NCBI RefSeq assembly: GCF_011391645.1
Contig: NZ_JAABQC010000019.1
Location: 1-35,505 of the forward strand
Length of the DNA stretch: 35,505 nucleotides
Origin: Rhodoferax sp.
GTDB lineage: Bacteria; Pseudomonadota; Gammaproteobacteria; Burkholderiales; Burkholderiaceae_C
Reading direction: 5' to 3'
Both the position numbers and the translations under genes were made by a program. Positions 17,118 through 23,887 of this stretch are shown here, one piece after another; positions within the stretch are counted from its first letter, which is position 1; each line of letters starts with the position of its first letter. A model generated the notes under the pieces. That model was not told the DNA's origin. It was given only the letters and a program-made list of their open reading frames with translations, and searched no databases.

Positions 17118-18005
17118 TTAAAGGGTCAGGCCAAGCACGGCGGTGACACGGCCCTGCATGGCTACCGGCACCAGCAAGGTTTGGCCATCCAGCTTGGGAA
17201 CGCCCGTGCTGAAGACTTGTCCAGGCAAACTACCCGCGAAGGTCAGTTTGTCTTGGGTGGCGCTCAGCTCGGCACCATCGTCTTCAGAAAAGCCAAAGCT
17301 GTGCACCAAGTGGGACTGCATCGCGTCGGGCGCCCACACGTCCACGCGCCGCGCAATCGGGGTGGCCAGAGCGCTCAAGAAGGCCAGCACATAGTTTTGG
17401 CCATCGGCACTGCTGCAAGGCACGGCAAAACCCCGGTTGATGCCCACCTTGACGGCGCTGTCAGCACGCAAAAAACCGGAGCCCCGGCCCAGGTCGGGCA
17501 TGAACACCGGTGCCTGCGTGCCCCAGGCCCGCCCGGGCAAGCCGGTGCCTTCGCGAAAACTGGTGTGGCGTGACAAAAACTCAAAGGTGTCGCCGGTGGT
17601 GCCGTAATAGCCGTCTTGCAGGTTCAGGTCAACGTTTTCCTCGGGATCGTTGTGCCACAACTCGATGGCGCCCGCGTGCTCGTCGTCACCGCCACAAAAC
17701 AGCACGGTGACGGCACGCAATTGGTCGCTCACAAAGCTGGGCAAAGCCACCGCGCTGGTCAAACCGTGCGCCTGGGCCGCGGCGGCGCGGCGAAACAGCG
17801 GCGCCTGCAGCGCGGTCAGCATCACCGGATGGCCGGTGTCCCAGGCCTGGCCGGGAAGACCCTCGCCGCGGCCAAAACACAAATTTTCACTGCTGGCTTG
17901 CAGGCGGTTGGCATCGCCATAATAGCCGCCGCCAAACTCCAACAACGTGCCGGTGACGTCAGGCAGCCAGAATTCAACAGCCCGGATAAAAGTTCGTTTG
18001 TTCAT
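17118..18005 (-). CDS. GAF-repeat protein of the nitrate assimilation operon
   Basis: A 295-residue soluble protein without signal peptide or membrane segment, built of repeated GAF-like units. GYYG plus EGLPGQAWDTGHPVML occurs at residues 27-63, GYYG plus TGLPGRAWGTQAPVFM at 132-169, and a shorter third copy has GSLPGQVFSTGVPKLD at 258-273 followed by the GAF-type end LLVPVAMQGRVTAVLGLTL. The G-LPG-x-x-W/F motif with a downstream P-V is typical of GAF domains in sensory proteins, but there is no attached kinase, cyclase or DNA-binding domain. Its place between the nitrate transporter ATPase and nirB suggests sensing or modulation of nitrate/nitrite assimilation. That is inference only; I know of no defined function. 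Confidence 0.75.
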   Translation of the reverse strand: MNKRTFIRAVEFWLPDVTGTLLEFGGGYYGDANRLQASSENLCFGRGEGLPGQAWDTGHPVMLTALQAPLFRRAAAAQAHGLTSAVALPSFVSDQLRAVTVLFCGGDDEHAGAIELWHNDPEENVDLNLQDGYYGTTGDTFEFLSRHTSFREGTGLPGRAWGTQAPVFMPDLGRGSGFLRADSAVKVGINRGFAVPCSSADGQNYVLAFLSALATPIARRVDVWAPDAMQSHLVHSFGFSEDDGAELSATQDKLTFAGSLPGQVFSTGVPKLDGQTLLVPVAMQGRVTAVLGLTL

Positions 18006-18023
18006 GGTGTTCTTTACGCAATC

Positions 18024-18860
18024 TCAAGCGGCTTTTTCGACGTGGCTTTGCCGGGTGTACAAAAAGTCAATCACCGCCTTGCGGTACTGCACATACTGAC
18101 GGTCTTCGGCCAGTGCCACCCGGTTGCGCGGGCGCGGCAGCTTGACGCTCAACACCTCGCCGATGGTGGCGCTGGGACCGTTGGTCATCATCACAATCTT
18201 GTCCGAGAGCAGCACGGCTTCGTCCACATCGTGTGTCACCATCACCACGGTGCTGTGGGTGCGCGCCACGATCTCCAGCAACTCGTCTTGCAGCTTGGCG
18301 CGGGTCAGGGCGTCAAGGGCGCCAAAGGGCTCGTCCATCAGCAGCACCTTGGGCTCCATGGCCAGCGCCCGGGCAATGCCCACGCGCTGCTTCATGCCGC
18401 CGGAGATTTCACCGGGGCGTTTTTGTGCGGCAGGGGTCAGGCCGACCAGCGCCAGGGCGGCGTCAGTGCGTGCCCTCAATTGCACCTTGTTTTCGGACGG
18501 CGCCCCGGTGGAGCGGTTGGCAGCGCCAAACACGCGCTCCACACCCAGGTAAACGTTCTCAAAGCAGGTCAGCCAGGGCAACAGCGAGTGGTTTTGAAAC
18601 ACCACGGCGCGGTCCGGGCCAGGGCCGGCAATTTCGCGGTTGTCGCATAGCAGATGGCCTTGCGTCGGCACGGTCAAGCCGGCAATCAGGTTCAGCAGCG
18701 TTGATTTGCCGCAACCCGAGTGGCCAATCAATGCCACAAATTCACCCTTGGCCACCGTCAGATTGACGTTTTGCAGGGCGCAAAACGGGCCTTTTTTGGT
18801 TTTGAAGGTTTGCTCGACACCGACGATGTCGATGAACTTGGTGGTTTGGTTTTCGTTCAT
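18024..18860 (-). CDS. nrtD: Nitrate/nitrite ABC transporter ATP-binding protein
   Basis: A 278-residue ABC ATPase of the NrtD/NasD/SsuB/TauB family. Walker A is GHSGCGKST (46-54), the Q-loop is VVFQNHSLLPWL (about 87-97), the signature is SGGMKQR (153-159), Walker B is VLLMDEP (172-178), and the switch His is H210 (MVTHDVDEA). The Q-loop LPW motif is characteristic of the nitrate/taurine/sulfonate branch. It is a single-domain ATPase, unlike NrtC of cyanobacteria, which carries an extra binding-protein domain. Its ATG overlaps the permease stop codon by four bases, so the two are translationally coupled. Confidence 0.93.
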   Translation of the reverse strand: MNENQTTKFIDIVGVEQTFKTKKGPFCALQNVNLTVAKGEFVALIGHSGCGKSTLLNLIAGLTVPTQGHLLCDNREIAGPGPDRAVVFQNHSLLPWLTCFENVYLGVERVFGAANRSTGAPSENKVQLRARTDAALALVGLTPAAQKRPGEISGGMKQRVGIARALAMEPKVLLMDEPFGALDALTRAKLQDELLEIVARTHSTVVMVTHDVDEAVLLSDKIVMMTNGPSATIGEVLSVKLPRPRNRVALAEDRQYVQYRKAVIDFLYTRQSHVEKAA

Positions 18861-19789
18861 GACTTCACCTCTTCAAATGTGAACGCGGTGGCGATTTTGA
18901 TCAGGGCGTATTCCAGAATCAGCCCGACGATGCCAATCACAAAAATGGCGATGATGATGTTCTTGACGTTCAGGTTGTTCCACTCGTCCCAGACCCAGAA
19001 GCCAATGCCGACACCCCCGGTGAGCATCTCGGCGGCCACAATCACCAGCCAGGCGGTGCCCACGGCCAGACGCACACCGGTCAGCATGTAGGGCAACACC
19101 GAGGGAAACAAAATCTTGGTGACGATCTTCCACTCGCTCAAGTTCAGCACTCGCGCCACGTTCATGTAGTCCTGCGGCACGCGTTGCACGCCCACCGCGG
19201 TGTTGATGATCATGGGCCAGATTGAGCAGATAAAGATGGTCCAGATGGCAGCCGGGTCGGCGCCCTTAAACACCAGCAGGCCAATTGGCAACCAGGCCAG
19301 GGGCGACACCGGTCGCAGCAGGCTGATCAGCGGGTTGAACATGCGGCTTAAAAATTCAAACCGGCCAATCGCGAACCCGGCCGGAATGCCCACCGCAGCA
19401 GCCAGGCCAAAACCCAGCGCCACGCGCTCCAACGACATCAGGATGTTCCAGCCCAGACCCTGGTCGTTGGGGCCATTGCGGTAAAAAGGGTCGCTGAAAA
19501 TCACCACCGCCTGAGCGAAAGTGTCCGCTGGCGACGGAATGCTGCTGGCGGTTCCGATGGACACCAGTGCCCAGATGCCAACCAGCAGTCCAAATCCGAT
19601 CACGGGCGGCAGCACGGCCAACCACAAGCCACGCCAGTCGTACGGCGGCTTTTGCAAGCTTTTTGGGGTTGCAGCCCTCTTGGTTTCCGCTTGAGCAGTT
19701 GTGTTGTTCATGGTGTTTGATGGGCTGAGGTTGGCCGCAGGCTCAGCGCCTGAGGCTTCCAATGGCGAGTGAAAAATGGCGCTGACCAT
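18857..19789 (-). CDS. nrtB: Nitrate/nitrite ABC transporter permease
   Basis: A 310-residue inner-membrane permease of the NrtB/TauC family. A soluble N-terminal stretch of about 55 residues precedes LWLAVLPPVIGFGLLVGIWALVS, and the EAA-type loop near LLRPVSPLAWLPIGLLVF is diagnostic of nitrate permeases. Further membrane segments include FICSIWPMIINTAVGV and the C-terminal NIIIAIFVIGIVGLILEYALI. The start at 19789 is supported by AAGGAGA six bases upstream; a later in-frame ATG at 19711 has no better site. It lies ten bases after nrtA and overlaps nrtD by four. Confidence 0.92.
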   Translation of the reverse strand: MVSAIFHSPLEASGAEPAANLSPSNTMNNTTAQAETKRAATPKSLQKPPYDWRGLWLAVLPPVIGFGLLVGIWALVSIGTASSIPSPADTFAQAVVIFSDPFYRNGPNDQGLGWNILMSLERVALGFGLAAAVGIPAGFAIGRFEFLSRMFNPLISLLRPVSPLAWLPIGLLVFKGADPAAIWTIFICSIWPMIINTAVGVQRVPQDYMNVARVLNLSEWKIVTKILFPSVLPYMLTGVRLAVGTAWLVIVAAEMLTGGVGIGFWVWDEWNNLNVKNIIIAIFVIGIVGLILEYALIKIATAFTFEEVKS

Positions 19790-19799
19790 GGTGATCTCC

Positions 19800-21044
19800 T
19801 TAAACCTTGACCTTGAACCCGTCGGCGTATTTTTTCGGGTCCTTGCCGTCCCAGACCACGCCGTCGATCAACTTGCTGGTGCGCATCACGTCTTTCGGCA
19901 CCGGCGTTTTGCTGGCCGTGGCGGCTTGTTTGTAGATGTCGATCTGGTTGATCTGTTTGGCCACCGCCAGATAGTCCGGGTGCTCTTTGAGCAAGCCCCA
20001 GCGCTTGTGCTGGGTAAGGAACCACATGCCGTCTGACAGGTACGGGAAGTTGACCGCGCCATCATTGAAAAACTTCATGTGGTTGGGGTCGTCCCACGAC
20101 TTGCCCATGCCGTCCTGGTAGCGCCCCAAAATCCGCTGGTTGATGGCGTCCACACTGGTGTTCACATACGATTTGGCGGCAATGGTTTCGGCCATCTTGT
20201 TCTTGTTCTGCAAGCCCGAGTCAATCCATTTGCCGGCTTCCAGAATGGCGGCGGTGACGGCACGCGCAGTGTTGGGGTACTTCTTGACAAATTCCGCGGT
20301 GGTGCCAAGTACCTTTTCCGGATGGTCCTTCCAGATATCCTGGGTGGTAACCGCAGTGACACCAATGCCGTCGATGATGGCGCGGTGATTCCAGGGTTCA
20401 CCCACACAAAAGCCGTCCATATTGCCAACCCGCATGTTGGCCACCATCTGCGGTGGCGGCACGGTGATGACCTTGGCGTCTTTCATCGGGTTGATGCCGT
20501 TGGCAGCCAGCCAGTAATACAGCCACATGGCGTGGGTGCCGGTGGGAAAGGTTTGAGCGAAGGTGTATTCGCGTTTTTCCAGCCCCATCAGCTTGGCCAG
20601 GCCGACACCATCCACCGCGCCCTTGTCTGCCAGCTTCTTTGACAGGGTGATGGCCTGCCCGTTGTTGTTGAGCGTCATCAGCACCGCCATGTCTTTTTTG
20701 GCGCCACCCACACCCAGGTGCACGCCGTAGATCATGCCGTACAGCACATGGGCAAAGTCCAGCTCGCCATTAACGAGTTTGTCGCGCACGCCGGCCCAAC
20801 TGGATTCCTTGGTGGGGATGATCTTGACACCGTATTTTTTGTCGAGGCCCAGTTCTGCGGCCATCACCACGCTGGCGCAGTCGGTCAGCGGAATGAAGCC
20901 AATCTTGACCTCGGTTTTTTCGGGCGCGTCGGAACCTGCGGCGTAAACCGCTGCGCGCAATGCCGGGCTGATGCCAATGGCGCCGACCGCAGCTGTTTGC
21001 AAGACCGCACGGCGGCTAAGGCTGGGTTTTAGAAAGTCAGTCAT
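19800..21044 (-). CDS. nrtA: Nitrate ABC transporter substrate-binding protein (NrtA/NasF, CmpA family)
   Basis: A 414-residue periplasmic nitrate/nitrite-binding protein. The N-terminus MTDFLKPSLSRRAVLQTAAVG has a twin-arginine motif (S-R-R-A-V-L-Q) and a hydrophobic stretch ending near ALRAAVYA, so it is probably exported by Tat. NrtA landmarks include KIGFIPLTDCASVVMAAELG, GVKIIPTKESSWAGVRDKLVNGELD, HAMWLYYWLAANGINP and MDGFCVGEPWNHRAI. The ATG at 21044 is chosen because AGGAG lies seven bases upstream; an ORF extension to 21110 would run back through the leader terminator. It is the first gene of the assimilation operon, preceded by a sigma-54 promoter and an attenuator. An export signal means it is not itself the cytoplasmic sensor NasS, although the two are homologous. 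Confidence 0.92.
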   Translation of the reverse strand: MTDFLKPSLSRRAVLQTAAVGAIGISPALRAAVYAAGSDAPEKTEVKIGFIPLTDCASVVMAAELGLDKKYGVKIIPTKESSWAGVRDKLVNGELDFAHVLYGMIYGVHLGVGGAKKDMAVLMTLNNNGQAITLSKKLADKGAVDGVGLAKLMGLEKREYTFAQTFPTGTHAMWLYYWLAANGINPMKDAKVITVPPPQMVANMRVGNMDGFCVGEPWNHRAIIDGIGVTAVTTQDIWKDHPEKVLGTTAEFVKKYPNTARAVTAAILEAGKWIDSGLQNKNKMAETIAAKSYVNTSVDAINQRILGRYQDGMGKSWDDPNHMKFFNDGAVNFPYLSDGMWFLTQHKRWGLLKEHPDYLAVAKQINQIDIYKQAATASKTPVPKDVMRTSKLIDGVVWDGKDPKKYADGFKVKV

Positions 21045-21071
21045 GAAGCAACTCCTGAAAAAAATAACAAC

Positions 21072-21132
21072 AAAAAAAGGCGTCCTCACAAGGCTCAACA
21101 CGTTGCACACGTGTCGAGCCTGTGGGGACGCC
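21072..21132 (-). terminator. Intrinsic terminator (attenuator) in the nrtA leader
   Basis: On the minus strand the leader forms a stem of about 24 bp. The 5' arm is 21132-21109 (GGCGUCCCCACAGG, then CUCGACACGU). A five-base loop lies at 21108-21104, and the 3' arm is 21103-21079. One A bulge and one or two wobble pairs interrupt it. It is followed directly by seven U residues (21078-21072). It ends 28 bases before the nrtA ATG and well after the sigma-54 promoter, so it must be overcome for the operon to be expressed. This is the classic arrangement of nas leaders controlled by ANTAR antiterminators. Confidence 0.9.
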
Positions 21133-21139
21133 TTTGTCC
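21126..21139 (-). promoter_or_regulatory. Hexaloop hairpin H3 overlapping the terminator stem
   Basis: GGAC-AAAGGC-GUCC on the minus strand: a 4-bp stem with a six-base loop having A at position 1 and G at position 4, the ANTAR loop signature. Its loop and 3' arm use the first bases of the terminator 5' arm, so the two structures cannot form together. That is how the second hairpin works in known ANTAR leaders. Confidence 0.5.
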
Positions 21140-21153
21140 GGGTCTGACCAAAT

Positions 21154-21171
21154 TCACCCGCCGTTGGATGA
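21154..21171 (-). promoter_or_regulatory. ANTAR-type hexaloop hairpin H2 in the nrtA leader
   Basis: UCAUCC-AACGGC-GGGUGA forms a six-base-pair stem (one U-G wobble) with a hexaloop showing A1 and G4. It is separated from H1 by ten bases and from H3 by 14. Confidence 0.65.
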
Positions 21172-21181
21172 TTTCAATCAA

Positions 21182-21199
21182 AAAACCATCGCTGGTCTT
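21182..21199 (-). promoter_or_regulatory. ANTAR-type hexaloop hairpin H1 at the 5' end of the nrtA leader
   Basis: AAGACC-AGCGAU-GGUUUU forms a six-base-pair stem (one G-U wobble) with hexaloop A1/G4. It begins within a base or two of the transcription start predicted from the sigma-54 promoter, so it would be the first structure of the RNA. Confidence 0.65.
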
Positions 21200-21210
21200 G
21201 GTTATTCACA

Positions 21211-21227
21211 TGCAATCTGCGTGCCAG
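21211..21227 (-). promoter_or_regulatory. Sigma-54 (RpoN) promoter of the nrtA-nasA operon
   Basis: Minus-strand CTGGCACGCAGATTGCA matches TGGCACG-N4-TTGC(A/T) fully, with GG at -24 and GC at -12. The predicted start of transcription is near 21200. This implies activation by an NtrC-type enhancer-binding protein, as for Klebsiella nasF. Confidence 0.88.
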
Positions 21228-21330
21228 GTGCTTCTGGGTGCATGAATGCTACTTATTAAGGAGTATCACGCGTCATATTGGTTGGGACTGGAGCCGCAAA
21301 GTACCCTGAGATTTGCGCTTGTGCCAGATC

Positions 21331-21345
21331 GCACTGTATTTGTGC
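21331..21345. promoter_or_regulatory. Probable NtrC enhancer site for the nrtA operon
   Basis: GCACTGTATTTGTGC has the GCAC-N7-GTGC core of NtrC sites. It lies about 138 bases upstream of the predicted sigma-54 start, in the normal range for an NtrC enhancer, and just past the nasT stop codon. The outer bases of the full consensus are not both matched. Confidence 0.55.
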
Positions 21346-21356
21346 GGTGCACCAAT

Positions 21357-22004
21357 TCAGCCCAGCAAATCGGCCACATCAAGCATGCGCTGCGCCACTT
21401 CGGACAGTTTCAGGCCCTTGTCCATCGCCGTTTTGCGCATTTTTTTGAAGGCCTCGTCTTCGCTCAGGTTCTGGCGTTGCATCAGCAGTCCCTTGGCCCG
21501 GTCGATCAGTTTGCGGTCCTTGAGTTCGGCACTGAGCTCATCGCGCTCGTTCTGCGTGCTGGCCAGGGTTTGCAGCAGGGCCTGCTCGTGCTCAAAGCGC
21601 GCCAGCGCCACGTCCAGAATTGGCCGGATGCGCTCGGCCGACAGACCTGCCACGATGTAGGCCGACACGCCTGCGGCCACGGCATCCCTGACATGGCGGG
21701 TGTCATCGTCGTTGGTGAACATGACAATCGGGCGGCGCTCGTCGCGCGTCGCCATCACCACATGCTCCAGCGCGTCCCGTGCATCGCTCTCGGCATCCAC
21801 AATGATCAGGTCGGGTTGCAGTTGGGCGATGCGTTCGGCCAGAAAGACATCGGCGGGCAGACTGGCGATCAGGTTGAAGCCGTTTTCCAGCAAGCCGATG
21901 CGCAGGCTACGCGAGCGATCGGCCTGTCGAATGGCCTGCCCATCTTCCGGATCAGTGATGTCCAGGTCGGGCACGACAACAACGATTCGAAGACTTGCAT
22001 TCAT
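21357..22004 (-). CDS. nasT: ANTAR-domain transcription antiterminator NasT
   Basis: A 215-residue regulator. The N-terminal half is a receiver-like domain (LRIVVVVPDLDI, LQPDLIIVDAESD, PIVMFTNDDDT, AGVSAYIVAGL). The phospho-acceptor Asp position is held by D in IIVDAE, but the acidic pocket is atypical, so phosphorylation is doubtful, as for other NasT proteins. A coiled-coil linker (FEHEQALLQTLASTQNERDELSAEL) leads to the C-terminal ANTAR RNA-binding domain (LIDRAKGLLMQRQNLSEDEAF then MRKTAMDKGLKLSEVAQRML). Its obvious target is the nrtA leader 150 bases downstream. The partner NasS that normally sequesters NasT until nitrate or nitrite appears is not encoded beside it. The start codon has no Shine-Dalgarno and abuts a hairpin; an in-frame TGA two codons upstream fixes the start. 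Confidence 0.9.
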   Translation of the reverse strand: MNASLRIVVVVPDLDITDPEDGQAIRQADRSRSLRIGLLENGFNLIASLPADVFLAERIAQLQPDLIIVDAESDARDALEHVVMATRDERRPIVMFTNDDDTRHVRDAVAAGVSAYIVAGLSAERIRPILDVALARFEHEQALLQTLASTQNERDELSAELKDRKLIDRAKGLLMQRQNLSEDEAFKKMRKTAMDKGLKLSEVAQRMLDVADLLG

Positions 22005-22018
22005 GCGTCAAACGACGC
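22005..22018 (-). promoter_or_regulatory. Hairpin directly before the nasT start codon
   Basis: GCGTC-GTTT-GACGC on the minus strand is a perfect 5-bp stem ending at the base before the ATG, where a ribosome binding site would be. No AGGAG-like sequence is seen, so translation initiation may be weak or controlled. Confidence 0.4.
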
Positions 22019-22051
22019 AAGATTCAAGCCACCATGAAAGGTGTCGGAGCC

Positions 22052-22756
22052 CTATTGCGCGCCGTAACCCACCAGTTTTTGCACATCCAGGATCCGGATT
22101 TCGCGGCGGTCGATGGTGATGAGTTGCCGGGCTTCGAGCTCATGCAGCACGCGAGAGAAATACTCGGGGGTGAGCGACAGGCGCGAGGCGATGGTGGCCT
22201 TGCTGGCGGGCAGGGACACGGTCAGGGTGGATTGACCGCGTGCCGCGTCCATTTCGACATCACGCAGCAGGTAGCCAATCAGCCGTTGCATGCCGTTTTG
22301 CAGCGCATAGGCTTCGACGTCCTGAATCAGGCGATGCAGCCTTCGGGAGACTCCGGCCAGCATGTGCATGGCAAAGTGCGGGTCTTGCTCGATTTCGCTG
22401 AACACGCCGTTTTTGCTTACGTTCACCAGCACCGTGTCAACCAGCGCTTGCGCACTCAGGATATAGGGCTTGTTCAAGAACACCAGTGCCTCGGCAAAGC
22501 TTTGCCCCGGGCTGATGATTTCAATCACTTTTTCCTGACCGGCCGGCGACACCACAAACAGTTTGACCTGACCGTTGACCACAATGTGAAAGGCTTCACA
22601 GGCTTCGCCAATGCTGAAGACATTCTCTCCCTTGGCATAGCTCTGGAGTTGACTGCTCTTTGCGATGCGCGTCAGCTCATCGGGCATCAAGCCACTGAAC
22701 AGCGGAGAGCTTGCCAGAAATCGCGGCGTGTCGAAAAAGGTGGCGTCCAGGGCCAT
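22052..22756 (-). CDS. FNR/CRP-family transcriptional regulator (DNR/NnrR-like, no N-terminal Cys cluster)
   Basis: A 234-residue regulator with a cyclic-nucleotide-binding-type beta-roll (FSGLMPDELTRIAKSS, GENVFSIGEACEAFHIVVNGQVKLF, GQSFAEALVFLNKPY), a long dimerisation helix and a C-terminal winged helix (ASKATIASRLSLTPEYFSRVL). The recognition helix has E-x-x-S-R, the residues FNR uses for TTGAT half-sites. It lacks the N-terminal cysteines that bind the oxygen-sensing [4Fe-4S] cluster in FNR, so it resembles DNR/NnrR proteins that respond to nitric oxide, possibly through haem. It may control nar/nor genes and possibly the FNR box at 3120. Its ATG lies two bases after the preceding stop with no own ribosome site, so it is probably translated by coupling. 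Confidence 0.88.
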   Translation of the reverse strand: MALDATFFDTPRFLASSPLFSGLMPDELTRIAKSSQLQSYAKGENVFSIGEACEAFHIVVNGQVKLFVVSPAGQEKVIEIISPGQSFAEALVFLNKPYILSAQALVDTVLVNVSKNGVFSEIEQDPHFAMHMLAGVSRRLHRLIQDVEAYALQNGMQRLIGYLLRDVEMDAARGQSTLTVSLPASKATIASRLSLTPEYFSRVLHELEARQLITIDRREIRILDVQKLVGYGAQ

Positions 22757-22758
22757 GG

Positions 22759-23163
22759 CTATTGCAGCAGGATGGCGCTGCCCGAAGTGTCAAAAGCGAT
22801 CATGTTGTCAAGAGCGCCGAGTTTGACGGATTCAACCATCTGGTCCAGCGTCTGCTCAATGTCGCCGCTGCTCGGCGCGGTGTTGTTGGCGCCAGACAGG
22901 GCCGACACAAAAACCACATGCCACTGGCTTTGAAACTGGCCGGATTCCAGCTTGAGTGCTGCAAAGCTTTGGAGTTCATCGGGTGACTTGTCGGCGCACA
23001 TGGCCGGCACCAGGGCACCACCGCCACCGGCTTCAAATTCTCGGCGCTGTTGCGGCGTGCAGTCGTCGGGCAGTTCGGCGCAGGTGAAAACCATCAGCAG
23101 GCGTTGCGGTTGATCTTGCTGGCGCGCGGCCTGCAACAAATCGTCAAAATTGGAAATAGTCAT
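22759..23163 (-). CDS. Conserved small protein of unknown function in the nar cluster
   Basis: A 134-residue soluble protein beginning MTISNFDDLLQAARQQ. Visible features are a hydrophobic strand (RLLMVFTCAELP), an acidic segment with two cysteines (C in FTCAEL and in DDCTPQQ), GGGGALVPAMCADKSPDEL, a second strand pair (WHVVFVSALSG) and a C-terminal ALDNMIAFDTSGSAIL. I recognise no catalytic or binding motif. Proteins of this kind occur beside nar genes in related bacteria, and some database labels such as a ribonucleotide reductase subunit have no support in this sequence. It overlaps the carbonic anhydrase stop by four bases and ends two bases before the regulator gene, so it is clearly a translated member of the operon. 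Confidence 0.7.
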   Translation of the reverse strand: MTISNFDDLLQAARQQDQPQRLLMVFTCAELPDDCTPQQRREFEAGGGGALVPAMCADKSPDELQSFAALKLESGQFQSQWHVVFVSALSGANNTAPSSGDIEQTLDQMVESVKLGALDNMIAFDTSGSAILLQ

Positions 23164-23876
23164 GGTGTTGCCTGGGTGTTGTAAGCTGAATCAATCTCGT
23201 TGAACATGGGCTCTGACAAATGCTCGACATAGGGGCCGTGGCCGCTGTGGGAGGCGACAGAGGCCGGAATAAACTGGCCGCTGTTGACGTCAAAGACGTG
23301 AATTTCACCGTCTTCAATGACATAGTGCCAGCCATGCAGGGTCATCAGGCCGGCCTCCACCTGGGTGCGCACCATGGGGTAGCCCATGAGCCGCTCCAGT
23401 TGCAAGACCACCGCGCGTTGCTCGGTGCGGCGCAAGGCCTCTTCGGTAAGCTGCACCGGCAAAACGGCCTCACGTCCCAACTCCAGCCAGGCGATCAGGT
23501 TTTTCGCCTGCGGATTCACTTCTTCATACAGCGCCCGAATGCCGCCACAATGGCTGTGGCCACAAATAATGATGCGCGACACCTTGAGGTTGAGCACGGC
23601 AAATTCAATGGCGGCCGATGTGCCGTGAAAACCGGCCGAACCGTCATAAGGCGGCACAAAGGCGCCGACGTTGCGCACCAGAAACAGCTCGCCTGGCCCC
23701 ATGCCGGTAAGCATGTAGGGCACCAGGCGCGAGTCCGAGCAACCAATGAACAGTATGGTCGGGTGCTGACCCTCAGCAATCAGAGTCTGGAACTGCTCTT
23801 GCACACCCGGAAAGGTGTGGTCGTGAAAGCGCCGGATGCGCGCCAGCAACTCATCAGGCACTGTGGCGTTGGGCAT
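23160..23876 (-). CDS. can: Beta-class carbonic anhydrase
   Basis: A 238-residue cytoplasmic zinc enzyme interconverting carbon dioxide and bicarbonate. The zinc and catalytic residues are in GCSDSR (C46, D48, R50) and GHSHCGG (H107, C110). FLVRNVGAFVPPY and the C-terminal dimer region (LHGWHYVIEDGEIHVFD) are typical of the family. It follows the PPIase gene by 11 bases, within a run of genes downstream of narI. Carbonic anhydrase is not a standard part of nar operons. A role in bicarbonate supply or pH control during nitrate respiration is inference. The ATG has no strong Shine-Dalgarno. Confidence 0.93.
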   Translation of the reverse strand: MPNATVPDELLARIRRFHDHTFPGVQEQFQTLIAEGQHPTILFIGCSDSRLVPYMLTGMGPGELFLVRNVGAFVPPYDGSAGFHGTSAAIEFAVLNLKVSRIIICGHSHCGGIRALYEEVNPQAKNLIAWLELGREAVLPVQLTEEALRRTEQRAVVLQLERLMGYPMVRTQVEAGLMTLHGWHYVIEDGEIHVFDVNSGQFIPASVASHSGHGPYVEHLSEPMFNEIDSAYNTQATP

Positions 23877-23887
23877 CTTTGGAAGAC

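Noticed and set aside
21170-21183. Tetraloop hairpin UGAU-UGAA-AUCA in the nrtA leader
   Set aside because: It falls in the linker between H1 and H2, and it competes with neither the A1/G4 loops nor the terminator in an obvious way.
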